A stretch of 60,872 bases of DNA from an uncultured Bacillota bacterium (GCA_949284065.1 CASDUO010000003.1:1-60872), one strand, 5' to 3'. Positions 25,782 through 35,699 are shown, numbered from the stretch's first letter. A program made the numbers and translations. The notes: generated by a model from the letters alone, not told the origin.

Positions 25782-26438
25782 ATGAACGGAACGATAGAAA
25801 AAGCGGACATAAAATTCGACGGGAACGGGCTGGTCCCGGCTATAGTACAGGATCATTATACCAAAGAGGTGCTTACTCTGGCCTACATGAATGAGGAAAG
25901 CCTGGACATAACATTGAGAGAAGGGTACACTTGCTTTTGGTCCAGGAGCAGACAGGAACTTTGGCGAAAGGGTGAGACTTCGGGCAACAGGCAAAAGGTA
26001 GTCTCCGTCACTGCGGACTGTGATAAGGATGCTCTTGTGGTGGATGTCATAAAGGAAGGCCCCGCCTGCCATACGGGAGCGGAGAGCTGTTTTTTCAACC
26101 GGATCCACACTGAGGGCGACGGGGCGGATTTTTCCTACGAAGGGCTTTACCGACTCATAAAAGGGAGAAAAGATCGACCTAAAGAAGGAAGTTATACCAC
26201 CTATCTCTTCAACGAAGGCATGGATAAAATACTGAAAAAAGTCGGAGAGGAAAGTACCGAGGTCATAATCGGCGGAGCCAAGAAGGACAGGGAAGAAGCC
26301 GTTTATGAAATGGCTGATCTCATATATCATCTTATGGTCATGATGGTGGAAATGGATATCGAGATAAAGGACGTGACAGAGGAGCTTGCAAAGCGCCATG
26401 TGATAGATCATAAGGTGAAACAGAAGCGCATGAAATGA
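25782..26438 (+). CDS. hisIE: Bifunctional phosphoribosyl-AMP cyclohydrolase / phosphoribosyl-ATP pyrophosphatase
   Basis: A fused HisI-HisE of 218 residues. The HisI part (1-~115) has [33 protein letters not shown] and the metal-binding Cys/Asp/His set in [11 protein letters not shown] and [12 protein letters not shown]. The HisE part (~125-218) has [33 protein letters not shown]. It ends the his operon; no terminator is evident before the next promoter at 26459. Confidence 0.95.
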   Translation: MNGTIEKADIKFDGNGLVPAIVQDHYTKEVLTLAYMNEESLDITLREGYTCFWSRSRQELWRKGETSGNRQKVVSVTADCDKDALVVDVIKEGPACHTGAESCFFNRIHTEGDGADFSYEGLYRLIKGRKDRPKEGSYTTYLFNEGMDKILKKVGEESTEVIIGGAKKDREEAVYEMADLIYHLMVMMVEMDIEIKDVTEELAKRHVIDHKVKQKRMK

Positions 26439-26458
26439 TGAAAATTTTTGGAGTTGTA

Positions 26459-26486
26459 TTGATACTTGATATGCCTGTGCTATACT
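26459..26486 (+). promoter_or_regulatory. Promoter for ADP-ribosylglycohydrolase gene
   Basis: TTGATA (26459-26464), 16 bp, TATACT (26481-26486), 42 bp before the start codon and after the hisIE stop. Confidence 0.65.
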
Positions 26487-26527
26487 GAAAGCGCAGGTAT
26501 ATTTTATTCGTATCATGGAGGGATATC

Positions 26528-27508
26528 ATGGACAGAAGCATAAGAAACGGCATGTACGGACTGGCGATAGGAGATGCGCTGGGGACCCCTGTTGAATTCT
26601 GTAACAGGGAGGATCTTGTCAAGGATCCGGTGACTGAGATGGAGGGATATGGGACCTATGATGTTCCGGCAGGGACATGGTCTGACAATACCAGCCTGGC
26701 TCTGTGTCTCACAGAGAGCCTCAGCCGCTCAAAGGAAAAATGCATGGAAGAGGGAAAGACCGATAACGTTTCCCTTGCCGCAGCCGTGGATTATGAGGAT
26801 ATAATGAACAATTTCTGCAGGTGGTTCGATGAAGGAGCTTTTTCGGCAGCGGGCCAGGCATTTGACGTGGGACATGCTACACAAAAGGCCATACTCCTTA
26901 AAAAAAGCGGAAGAGATGCTATAGCTTGCGGCGGGACCGACGAGCGGGCCAACGGGAACGGATCCCTTACCAGGATACTTCCTCTTGCATATTATTTTTC
27001 ACCTATAGGAGACGATCAGTGGGATGAAGTCCTGGACGTTGTCCACAAGGTGAGCAGTCTGACTCACGGTCATCCCATAAGCCGTATAGCCTGTGGAGCC
27101 ATGGTGTCCATTGCCGACAACATACTTCGGGGAAAGGATATCGAAAGCGCTCTGGAAAGAACTTTTGCCTATTATGAAGGGCAGGAAGATCTGAAAGCGT
27201 TCGTACCGAGATTCGATGAATTGAGGGATCTGAAAAAGTTTGCCGACAAACCGGAAAGTGACGTAAGATGCGGCACCTATGTAGTGGATACCATAAAAGC
27301 CGGTCTATGGGCTTTCCTGAACAGCGATAACTTTAGGGATTGTCTCATAAAGGCCGTGAATCTGGGAGATGATACGGACTGTATAGGAGCAGTCGCAGGT
27401 GCTTTGGCAGGCATGACATACGGTTATGATGCTATACCGGAGGAATGGCTCCGTGATCTCAGGTGCAAGGAGATGATAGACGAGATCCTGGATAGATTCT
27501 CTGCCTAA
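26528..27508 (+). CDS. ADP-ribosylglycohydrolase family protein
   Basis: The 326-residue all-helical protein belongs to the ARH/DraG family, which removes ADP-ribose from proteins or nucleotides using two Mg ions. It has GLAIGDALGTPVEF at the N-terminus and the C-terminal metal motif GDDTDCIGA (Asp281, Asp282, Asp284). The first metal motif reads S52-D53-N54-T55, where the family usually has (T/S)DDT, so one ligand is Asn. GGAGGGATATC precedes the start. The stop overlaps that of the convergent phosphoesterase gene. Substrate unknown; a matching ADP-ribosyltransferase is not seen. Confidence 0.85.
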   Translation: MDRSIRNGMYGLAIGDALGTPVEFCNREDLVKDPVTEMEGYGTYDVPAGTWSDNTSLALCLTESLSRSKEKCMEEGKTDNVSLAAAVDYEDIMNNFCRWFDEGAFSAAGQAFDVGHATQKAILLKKSGRDAIACGGTDERANGNGSLTRILPLAYYFSPIGDDQWDEVLDVVHKVSSLTHGHPISRIACGAMVSIADNILRGKDIESALERTFAYYEGQEDLKAFVPRFDELRDLKKFADKPESDVRCGTYVVDTIKAGLWAFLNSDNFRDCLIKAVNLGDDTDCIGAVAGALAGMTYGYDAIPEEWLRDLRCKEMIDEILDRFSA

Positions 27509-28716
27509 GAGAACGTAACATCTATACAGCAGATCTCGCTTTTGCTGCACACGCGCATGTCAGGGCCGTAGACGCCCACGCCGGAAGTGACCACAGATGT
27601 CATGCCGCCTATTTTGATCATACCGGCAGCATTTTCCCACATGATCTTCGCACTTATGTTCATGGGGAAAAACTGGCCGCCATGGGTGTGGCCGCTGAGG
27701 TCCAGGTCCACTCCGGCGGCGGACAGACCGTGAAGGGCCTCGGAAGTAGGCTGATGATCCATCATTATCACCGGTTTGGACATATCCAAACCGTCAGTCA
27801 TTTGGCTTTCCGTTTTTCGTACACCGGAGACTCTGCCGGGATTTGCGGCATCCAGTCGGCCGCCAAGGTAAAACTTGTCGTCTATGTTCACCACCTGATC
27901 CTGCAGCAGTGTCACGTCTCCGTCCTCAAGGAGCCGGTCCATACGGGGGTCGCTGACAGGACGGTCGTCTCCCGTGTTGCCCCAGTTGAAAGTGAATCCT
28001 ACTATTATGGTCTCTGAAACATCATGGTTGCCGTAGCATGCATATGTTCCATAGGTGCTGTCGATAGACCGCAGCGCTTCGGCAGTTTTTTTCGGATGAT
28101 CTATAGCATCGAAATCGTTGTTGAATATATCCCCTGCAAAACACACCAGATCGGGTTCAAGATCATTTATTTCATCCACCATATCCCTTACTTTTCCGAT
28201 ACCCATATTGTATCCCAGATGACAATCGGCAACCAGAACTATACGCATATCATCCATTCCGGCAACAGATTTGTCGATTTCCACGTCATAGTCATTCACA
28301 TGTATATTTTTGCTGTTATAAAGGCCCCAGGAGCTTACGGTGACCACAAAAATCATGATAACGGCCCCGGTGGTGGCGATATATTTTCTGCTGTTTTGTG
28401 TTTCTCTGTCAACTATGTTGAATCTGCGCAGAAGGAACCCTACCAACAGACATACTGCGAGAGCCATGGCTATATATAAGAAGACACCTACCCAAAAGTT
28501 GCTCATGACCTGTAATATACGCTGTATCTTCGTCCCTTCATCAAACAGGAAAGCAAGGGCAGGACTCAAAGCCAGGATCCCGTAGACAGTCATGGATAAT
28601 GTCCTGAAAGTTTTTGTGTGGCAAAATCCGTGACAGGCCCGTGTCCACTTGAGGAACTTGGCGTATATGTATATGTTTGCAGCGATATATATCGGTATCA
28701 AAAATAAAGCTATCAT
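27505..28716 (-). CDS. Membrane-anchored metallophosphoesterase
   Basis: The 403-residue protein has four hydrophobic spans in its first ~135 residues, then an external calcineurin-like phosphoesterase domain with VLVADCHLG (DxH), FAGDIFNND (GD), CYGNHD (GNHD), MDHQP and LSGHTHGGQFFP. This is the YkuE/YpbG type, often acting on lipid-linked phosphates in the envelope, though the substrate is not known. It ends convergent with the ADP-ribosylglycohydrolase, sharing 4 bp. Confidence 0.87.
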   Translation of the reverse strand: MIALFLIPIYIAANIYIYAKFLKWTRACHGFCHTKTFRTLSMTVYGILALSPALAFLFDEGTKIQRILQVMSNFWVGVFLYIAMALAVCLLVGFLLRRFNIVDRETQNSRKYIATTGAVIMIFVVTVSSWGLYNSKNIHVNDYDVEIDKSVAGMDDMRIVLVADCHLGYNMGIGKVRDMVDEINDLEPDLVCFAGDIFNNDFDAIDHPKKTAEALRSIDSTYGTYACYGNHDVSETIIVGFTFNWGNTGDDRPVSDPRMDRLLEDGDVTLLQDQVVNIDDKFYLGGRLDAANPGRVSGVRKTESQMTDGLDMSKPVIMMDHQPTSEALHGLSAAGVDLDLSGHTHGGQFFPMNISAKIMWENAAGMIKIGGMTSVVTSGVGVYGPDMRVCSKSEICCIDVTFS

Positions 28717-28857
28717 ACTATGCGGACTCCCATATGACGGTATCGTATCCGGAACTCCGGGGACTCCGGATCCAATTTTGTTTCCAATGAATATACTAAG
28801 GCAAGCTTAAAAAAGTGTAAACCGTTTTTACGAAAGAGAACAGATAGTGGCAGGAAA

Positions 28858-28881
28858 GGGAGGTGGAACTCGCCGCCTCCC
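28858..28881 (-). terminator. Hairpin after the giant adhesin gene
   Basis: GGGAGGTGG (28858-28866) pairs with CCGCCTCCC (28873-28881) with one wobble. On the minus strand only TTT follows, so it is a modest intrinsic terminator, 30 bp past the adhesin stop. The rest of 28717-28910 has a short ATCCGGA/TCCGGAT repeat and nothing else supported. Confidence 0.5.
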
Positions 28882-28910
28882 CAAAATATGTTCAGGAATA
28901 AGTATCATCA

Positions 28911-31900
28911 TCAGCTACGGTCATTCCTCCGGCTGATGATATATGTCATGATGAGAGCAGAGACCGCAAGGAATAGGAAGGCCATCACGGGGAACCGGTC
29001 GTCGCCGGTTTTAGGAGATACGGGGCCAAGGATACGTGTCCCGTTCTCTGCAGGCGTCTTCTCATTGCCTGCCTGTATCTCTACCACATCCCCGGTCCCC
29101 TCATGGGCGGTGATCATAAAACTGTAGATCTCCCGGTCTTTCACATAGCCCTCGGGAGCTTTCGTTTCCCTGTAGTGGTACAGACCGGGTTCAAGGCCAT
29201 GAATCCGGATGAGGCCGTTTTGGGATGTAAGGCCCCGGTGGATCACATCCCCTTCGTCGTCACTTATTACGAACCGGGCTCCGGCAAGAGGCGCCGCGGT
29301 TTCGCTGTCTACTTTGCGGATGATCAGACTGCCTTTTTTATCGGAAAGCACAGGTTCGTCGGGGACGTCAGGTCCATCCGGCTCATCGGGTACATCGGGT
29401 TCGTCCGGAATGACAGGATCTTCAGGAGTCGGGGGAATGTAGGGGATATCAGGTACATCGGGAAGTTTTCTGTTCTTTATGCCCTTTACGTCCACTTCCA
29501 GCATATTTGAATCGGTGCTGTTACGCACATATGTCTCAGCCTTGACGTTCCTGACGATCACTTCTCCCGGGATGTCATCATTCCCCGTGACTGTAAATAG
29601 ATCTGCGAGACGGACGTCGCCGTCGGTCAGGCCCCGACAGTCCATATATACCATACAGTTTTCGCCCATGGAGATGCTGAAGGATGTGCCGTCTCCAAAC
29701 TTCACCGTTACAGGAGCGGAAGAGGGATCCAGCAGGAGATCTTCATATGTGGAAAGATCCGTATCGCTGCTGCAGATTTTCATCACATCACCTTCCGGCT
29801 CCACTGAGATTCGATGGCGTACTTTATCGAGCACTGCCTTGATACGACAGTCGCTCAGCGGAGATCTCAGGATGAGAGTCTCATGATTTTCCGGGTGACT
29901 GTTTTCGTGATCGTGAGAATCATCGTTTTCTGCGGATATATATGGATAGGCAACAGCGGAATAAAAACCAGTATGGGAAACGCGGGGTACGAACTCCAGT
30001 GAAAGAGTACCTTGGCCTTCGTCCTCCGTCACCTCGAAGAAAGGGGAAGTGAAAATATGCTCATCCATCATTTCCCTATCGAAGCCCGTGAATGTAGCGT
30101 CATATCTGCGGCCGTAGCAGGTGAGTAATATAGAGGAGTCCTCCTGGGGAGCAACCTCAACACTTTCTCCTTTGCAGACCTTTACCAGAAAATTAGTCCT
30201 GCCGTCTAATACTTTTACGGAGACTCTGTCATCGGAGGAGTCCTGATCTGTCAGATATTCTTTGTTTCCTATGCGGACAGTTGAAGGAGGATATCTGCAC
30301 AGAAGATCCATGTCCAGCATGAGGCTGTCATCCCCTGTGTGGTAAACAGACCCGGAAAGGCCTTGGGAGCTGTCGTCGAAAGATATTTTTCCTGCGACGA
30401 CAGGATCGGTCACATCGAAGTAATATTTGCCCCTATCTCTTTCATAGCCGTCAGGAGGAGATATTTCTTCGATATAGTATTTCCCGGGCGGAAGTTTAGT
30501 TTTTATCAGCAGTGTGCCGTCGGTCACCTGACCTTCAGCCACCGGGCTTCCTTCAGGTAAGAGGGAAACGGTATCGTCGTTGTTTTCGCCCGTATCGTCG
30601 CCTATGTCCTCACCGGCATATACACCGAACAGTGCTCCGTTGCCGGGGCCGTATTTCCCGCTTCCGTATCCGGTCTCAAAAAGTTTTTCGATGTTCAGGC
30701 AGAGATTTATTGCCTCGTTCTCATATTCGACTCCATCCCATACCAAAGGTGTGTACTGATCCTCGTAGGAGAGGGTAAATTTTTTCCATGCTCCCGAGTT
30801 CACATGGCCGGCTGTGGAAGCCGTTTCCCTCACCCAGTAGTCTCCCAGGGGCAGGAGAGAAGAAAGGGCGACTCCGTCATCTCCGGTATGTATGGTCTCC
30901 ACCGGCTTGCCTGCCGGATATACCATGGTGGCCGCAGGACTTTCAAAAGTAAGGACGGCATTTTCTCCGTCTGCTCCCACTGTAGGTGCACATGTACCTC
31001 CATCGGGATAAGTTATGACAAAACCGTCATCGGAGTTTTGTTTGTTGCTGGCCATTTCGATCACATAACGGACTTCATCATCGTCGGGAGTGATCTCTAC
31101 ACGCTTTGCCCTGATATAATTGCGGGCATCGAAAACTTTTTCAAATTTCCCTACGGCAGGATCGATACAATCGGACCAGGACACGGTCGTCTCCCCTGTG
31201 GATTCGCCCATTTGGAAGTTTTCACCTGAGCCGTAATCTATAACGGGGAAGGCTTTATCAAAGACTTTGAGACTGCTTTGCGGGACCATGAGGGTCGTAT
31301 GGCTCGACCCGCCTGAGAATGTCATATATGTCCTGATACCGTCACGGGTCTCGAAATATACGGGAGCCTCATTATCGGACGTGCCGGTAAAAATCATTCT
31401 CTTTTTTCCGGGCATATCCGGATCTGTTGAGATCTCATGACTGTATGATGGAGATGTATAAATATCGTCTTTGCTTTCCCGGGGTGAGGATATTACAGTA
31501 ATGGCTGAGTCATCTTCGGGATCTAAAGCGCTTTCCATGGAGAGGACATCATCCCATTCAAATAGGAACCCGTCGGGGCTTTCGTCGTGCCGGATAAGAG
31601 AGAAAGAATACTCCTGTATGTATGAAATATGAAAAACCCCTTTTTCGTCGCAGGATATCCAGCGTCCCTTTCCGTCCTTGTCCAGCACCAGTATGCGGTA
31701 TTCTCTGTCTTTCTCTGCCATGTATTTATCGGCGTGGGGCTGTCCGGTATGAGGATCTTCAGCCCGGTCCCATGATGAGGGGAAAACTATCTTTCGTCCG
31801 GTTCCGTCCTCGTGAAGTCCCCCGGGCGTTTCCTCCTCCGGATCATTTATGACCACTATATCGCCTTCTTTCGGGGCCACTGTTTCGACATCTACGGCGG

Positions 31901-34900
31901 AATCATCGTAGCCGGAATATATGCCGGAAGGGCCTTCTTCCGGGTCGGCAGAGACGTTCTCCAGAGGGATCATCTCCACCATGTTTCCGCCGTCATATGT
32001 CATGGTCACAAAGTCTAGGTCATTGCCGCCGGAGGAGAGTTGCGGCAGGGTGGTCCCGATCTCCGGCACATAGTCGTCCGCCACCGATACCTTTTTTATA
32101 TGCACATCGGTGTAGCTGAGACCGTCGGCACTGTTGACCATGTGATACTCTGCAGCATATCTGTAACTTATTTTTTTCTCCTCATCCCTCACGACAAAAG
32201 TTTGCTTACAGCGGGCACCGGAGATGCCGCCCGTAATGTATTCCGTAACCACTTTATTGTCCGGGGAGATGCTCCTGCCCTGCTGCCTTTTTATGATATC
32301 GCCGCCCGGCAAAACGATCTCCTCCGTCTGTTTCGGATCAGCAGCCAAAGAATGATCACGGGAGATGGGGGAGAGCTCCACAGGTGTGTCGTTATGGGAA
32401 AAATACGGAGCCACGGAGGGGGTGCCGTCGTTTTCTATGATGTCGCCGGCTGCATATATTTCGAAACGTGCATCAGAGAGAGGGCCGGGAGCCCAAAGGG
32501 GAGTCCACAAGCCGTCTTCGGTGCCGGCGGGAGGCATCCATCCGGCGAGGAACTCTCCCGTTTTCATGAGGCGGAGTCTACCCCGGACCGGATCGTTGGG
32601 GATGTCTATGTTGGCATAGTACGTGACATAGTCGTTCCCGTCTATGTGGACATCCTGTTCCGTAACTGTAAAGCTGTATGTGTTATATGTGGTTTCGCTG
32701 TTGCCGTCGAACTCTGTTACCGGATCTCCGTTTTCATCGGCGACACAAACGCTTTCTGTAAAAGAGGCGGGAGGAGTGACCATCTGTCCCCTGTGATCCT
32801 TTATCACCAGGTCCCCCATATGGGCAACGGTGCCGATCCCCTCATCATCATACCTTCCCACATAGTAGCCCTCCGGCACAGTAAGCTCCTGCAATTCGTA
32901 TATGCCGTATTCTATTTCATAGGGAAGTACGATCTCACCGTTTTTATCGGCATAGAAAACATAGTTCCCGTTCTCATCGGAGTAGCCGCTGCCATTGGGG
33001 AGAAATCTGTCGTAATTCGGTGCGGATGTGGGATCGGCCAGATCGGGATCCCCTTTATATCTGATCCTGAAGGCGGTCCTTTCACCGTCCCATCGTACAG
33101 GCTTTCCGGTCTGTGAATTAGTTTTGATCAATTTGATCTTGTTGGATATGGCCCTGTTGTTCACCTCCTTCGAAATGAGCTGGCCATGAGCGGATACAGT
33201 CACATAGAAGGTCTCTAGGACATAACCCGGATCATCGGCGAGGATCTCCCGAACCTCATAAGTGCCGTAAGGGAGATCGAGTATTTTGATCTGACCGTAG
33301 GAGGAAGGGACCAGAGGAGCATCTTCATCTGCACAGGTTCCTGAATCGTCACGGGTGGCCCGGTATGTGCTGGCGGATTCGTCATAGCCCGGACTGCCGG
33401 GAGAGGCCCTCACCACTCTCACATAGGGGCAGTCCTCATAGCCGCCGTCGACCAGTTTCACCGTCCAGCGGGAGGACAGGGAGAAATCCTTCACTCCTTC
33501 GTCCTGGTTTTTTTCGGTGAAGGGATCCCGGTCATCTTTGGTCTTGATTATCTGCAGAGTCCCGCGGTAATTGTCATTGACATATGCATTGCTCCCGACG
33601 GCACCATACATTACGAAGGGAGTCCCGGGGTCTACGGATCCACCGTTGTTGACGGTCGTGACATTGCCGTTCTCCCCTTTATATGTGATGTTGTACCGGG
33701 GACCTTCATTGCCCGGTTCGTTGGTGCACACCGCCTGGTATGTAATGGTGCCGTGATCCCTGGTGCCGTTGCCTGTGCCGGAGGCCGATTCGGTGTGCCT
33801 GCCCGAAGGAACGGAAGTTTCCTCTGTCTTTACAGATCTCGTTCCGGTATATGTATGTCTGGTGTATGTGATGATATTACCGTCCCCGTCTGTGCCCTCA
33901 TAGGTGCTTTCTTCAAGGTCGAGTTCGCTCAGGGATCCCCAGGGCATGAAAAAGAAAGGCTCGTTTTGGTGACCGTATATATCCAGAGCAGCTTCGTCGT
34001 AAAGGGAGTCATCGATGAACAGTCCTATTACAGAATCGAGGCCGGCTTCTCCCATAGGGGTGTGGGAGGTGCCGGAGGAGCTGTCCCAGCCGGGGTTCTT
34101 GTCTGTCTTTTCCACGGAGAGTTCAAAAGAAGGAAGCTCCGGCTCGGGAGGAGGCGGAAGTTCCTGAGGCTCTCCCGGTTCCGGGGGAATGGGGATCGTT
34201 CCATCCTCCGACAGCTCCTCCATGGTAAAAAACGATTCTACATCATCATAGGCACCCATGGCCAGAGGCTGGTATCCGGATTTGGTCCAGATCAGCAGAC
34301 TGTTCTTGTCAGTTTCCACTACGTTATCTTTTTTCACACGGCGGGCGGGATCGGGGAGATCTGTTCCGTAGAATTCCAGGACATAGGTGTTCTCTCCCGT
34401 TTTTATGAATTTATAGTTTTCGTTTTTTCCGTCGTTGCTGTCAGGGACAAAAATTTCCGAGCCTATGCTGTTCCTGTCTGTGATGGTGTGATAGTCGGGG
34501 TCCTGCCTTGCAGCCGCCCGCTCTTCTAAAGTCATGGAGACTGCATAGTCCGGGTCGATACTGCGCCATACTCCGTCATCACATTTTTCCATGTATATGA
34601 TCTTGTTCCGGGCGCGGTCTTCGTATTTGGCGGTGAAAGAGGGTATTTTCCTATGGTCCCTTATTTTCTCCAGCATGGCAAAATATATGGCTTCTGCTGG
34701 TCGGCCCTTCACATAGTTGTACATGAAATTTTTGCTTTTCCCCTCGGCAGCTCTGGTGCCCAGGTTATTGGGGCCGACGTTTTTGGGGATGGAAGCGGGC
34801 CCCGACCTGTAACCGCCGGAGAATTCCCAGATTATGGACTGGGTGGCTATCCACCAGTCGTCACCGTTGCCCCGGGTGATGCCCAGGACCTCCTCCAGCT

Positions 34901-35315
34901 TTCCCTCTCCGAAGCCTAGCTGGCGGCCGTAGAGGAGGGCGGCCATTATGCCGGATTTTTGACCCTCGGAAAGATCGCTGAGGGCACCTATCCCCCGGGC
35001 GGTATATCTGTCGGACCCGGATGAGGGATTCAGCTTCGTGCGATCCACACAATACAGCCGGCGTACCACATTTTCTTTCCTGTCGAATATGCCGTAAGCG
35101 TAGCGTTTGCTGTTATTGATCTGGCCGGTGTAATATTTCCCGTCTGATCCTTTCAGATATCCGCTGTGCTTGTATACGGCAGTGTCCCCCTGTTCGAATC
35201 CCCGCAACAGATTTGAAGGTATACCGTGAGAGATATCGGCCGTCATGAGAAAGACACAGAGGATCAGAGAGACACACAGCGCCATGCGTAAGGATATATG
35301 GTTGAGTTTTTTCAT
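28911..35315 (-). CDS. Giant cell-wall-anchored thioester adhesin
   Basis: A 2134-residue surface protein. It has a signal peptide (1-31), then a thioester domain with Cys89 in RRLYCVDR and Gln159 in WIATQSIIWEF, the pair that forms an internal thioester able to bond host amines in TIE-type adhesins. A proline-rich linker follows at ~395-420. SpaA/Cna-B-like modules are seen near 585-690, 728-850, 913, 1535-1640 and 1993-2070, several with E-rich strands such as YEVREI and YYIEEISPPDGY that supply isopeptide-bond acids. A Pro-Asp-Glu repeat linker (~1960-1985) leads to the last module, then SPKTG (2100-2104), a hydrophobic span and RRNDRS. The sorting motif has Ser in place of Leu. No sortase is in the window. 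ATG 35315 follows GAGGT and starts the signal peptide. Confidence 0.88.
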   Translation of the reverse strand: MKKLNHISLRMALCVSLILCVFLMTADISHGIPSNLLRGFEQGDTAVYKHSGYLKGSDGKYYTGQINNSKRYAYGIFDRKENVVRRLYCVDRTKLNPSSGSDRYTARGIGALSDLSEGQKSGIMAALLYGRQLGFGEGKLEEVLGITRGNGDDWWIATQSIIWEFSGGYRSGPASIPKNVGPNNLGTRAAEGKSKNFMYNYVKGRPAEAIYFAMLEKIRDHRKIPSFTAKYEDRARNKIIYMEKCDDGVWRSIDPDYAVSMTLEERAAARQDPDYHTITDRNSIGSEIFVPDSNDGKNENYKFIKTGENTYVLEFYGTDLPDPARRVKKDNVVETDKNSLLIWTKSGYQPLAMGAYDDVESFFTMEELSEDGTIPIPPEPGEPQELPPPPEPELPSFELSVEKTDKNPGWDSSSGTSHTPMGEAGLDSVIGLFIDDSLYDEAALDIYGHQNEPFFFMPWGSLSELDLEESTYEGTDGDGNIITYTRHTYTGTRSVKTEETSVPSGRHTESASGTGNGTRDHGTITYQAVCTNEPGNEGPRYNITYKGENGNVTTVNNGGSVDPGTPFVMYGAVGSNAYVNDNYRGTLQIIKTKDDRDPFTEKNQDEGVKDFSLSSRWTVKLVDGGYEDCPYVRVVRASPGSPGYDESASTYRATRDDSGTCADEDAPLVPSSYGQIKILDLPYGTYEVREILADDPGYVLETFYVTVSAHGQLISKEVNNRAISNKIKLIKTNSQTGKPVRWDGERTAFRIRYKGDPDLADPTSAPNYDRFLPNGSGYSDENGNYVFYADKNGEIVLPYEIEYGIYELQELTVPEGYYVGRYDDEGIGTVAHMGDLVIKDHRGQMVTPPASFTESVCVADENGDPVTEFDGNSETTYNTYSFTVTEQDVHIDGNDYVTYYANIDIPNDPVRGRLRLMKTGEFLAGWMPPAGTEDGLWTPLWAPGPLSDARFEIYAAGDIIENDGTPSVAPYFSHNDTPVELSPISRDHSLAADPKQTEEIVLPGGDIIKRQQGRSISPDNKVVTEYITGGISGARCKQTFVVRDEEKKISYRYAAEYHMVNSADGLSYTDVHIKKVSVADDYVPEIGTTLPQLSSGGNDLDFVTMTYDGGNMVEMIPLENVSADPEEGPSGIYSGYDDSAVDVETVAPKEGDIVVINDPEEETPGGLHEDGTGRKIVFPSSWDRAEDPHTGQPHADKYMAEKDREYRILVLDKDGKGRWISCDEKGVFHISYIQEYSFSLIRHDESPDGFLFEWDDVLSMESALDPEDDSAITVISSPRESKDDIYTSPSYSHEISTDPDMPGKKRMIFTGTSDNEAPVYFETRDGIRTYMTFSGGSSHTTLMVPQSSLKVFDKAFPVIDYGSGENFQMGESTGETTVSWSDCIDPAVGKFEKVFDARNYIRAKRVEITPDDDEVRYVIEMASNKQNSDDGFVITYPDGGTCAPTVGADGENAVLTFESPAATMVYPAGKPVETIHTGDDGVALSSLLPLGDYWVRETASTAGHVNSGAWKKFTLSYEDQYTPLVWDGVEYENEAINLCLNIEKLFETGYGSGKYGPGNGALFGVYAGEDIGDDTGENNDDTVSLLPEGSPVAEGQVTDGTLLIKTKLPPGKYYIEEISPPDGYERDRGKYYFDVTDPVVAGKISFDDSSQGLSGSVYHTGDDSLMLDMDLLCRYPPSTVRIGNKEYLTDQDSSDDRVSVKVLDGRTNFLVKVCKGESVEVAPQEDSSILLTCYGRRYDATFTGFDREMMDEHIFTSPFFEVTEDEGQGTLSLEFVPRVSHTGFYSAVAYPYISAENDDSHDHENSHPENHETLILRSPLSDCRIKAVLDKVRHRISVEPEGDVMKICSSDTDLSTYEDLLLDPSSAPVTVKFGDGTSFSISMGENCMVYMDCRGLTDGDVRLADLFTVTGNDDIPGEVIVRNVKAETYVRNSTDSNMLEVDVKGIKNRKLPDVPDIPYIPPTPEDPVIPDEPDVPDEPDGPDVPDEPVLSDKKGSLIIRKVDSETAAPLAGARFVISDDEGDVIHRGLTSQNGLIRIHGLEPGLYHYRETKAPEGYVKDREIYSFMITAHEGTGDVVEIQAGNEKTPAENGTRILGPVSPKTGDDRFPVMAFLFLAVSALIMTYIISRRNDRS

Positions 35316-35400
35316 TTTTCTTACCTCTCTTGTTTTGCTACTTCCTGATTTTGTATCATCGAATTTTCCTTTCCCGATCGTCTGCTTAAAAACAGCAAAC

Positions 35401-35499
35401 AAAAAAGGAAAAGAGCTCTCTTTTCCTCCCTGATGGGAATATACGCGGCTGCGTATATGTCCGGTCACTATGCAGTTTCCCCTGTGTGAGGCGATTGTA
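35401..35499 (-). promoter_or_regulatory. Promoter, structured leader and internal terminator upstream of the adhesin
   Basis: Minus strand: extended -10 TGA-TACAAT (TACAAT 35499-35494), a leader containing a perfect hairpin ATATACGC-loop-GCGTATAT (35458-35439), then a terminator hairpin AGGAAAAGAG/CTCTTTTCCT (35427-35406) followed by T6. The terminator precedes the adhesin ATG by about 90 nt, so transcription may be controlled by attenuation. I could not assign the leader to a known riboswitch class. Confidence 0.55.
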
Positions 35500-35625
35500 T
35501 CACAGCCTGGAGAAAAAATACAGAAAAATTTCCAAAAAAATGGAAATAAATTTCCCGGGCCGTGAAAACTGAGAGAAAGGATGATATATAAAATGTGTCT
35601 CTTCTATATACAACAGACGGGAGTA

Positions 35626-35699
35626 TGGTATAATCACCGTGTAAGCAACAGAGGGATGACAGTTGCAGATGCAGGTGCGGACATATGCAACGGCCTTAC
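35626..35699 (+). promoter_or_regulatory. Promoter and structured leader of the lipoprotein operon
   Basis: Extended -10 TGG-TATAAT (TATAAT 35629-35634). The predicted transcript starts near 35641 with nested complementary segments: GTAAG (35641-35645) with CTTAC (35695-35699), and GTTGCA (35662-35667) with TGCAAC (35686-35691). The fold is suggestive only. Between here and the divergent adhesin leader lies an A/T-rich dyad ATTTCCA/TGGAAAT near 35528-35547. Confidence 0.4.

Noticed and set aside
35316-35500. c-di-GMP riboswitch upstream of the adhesin
   Set aside because: A short CACAGGGGAAAC stretch recalls GEMM, but the following conserved GGGACGCAAAGCC-type segment and tetraloop receptor are missing.
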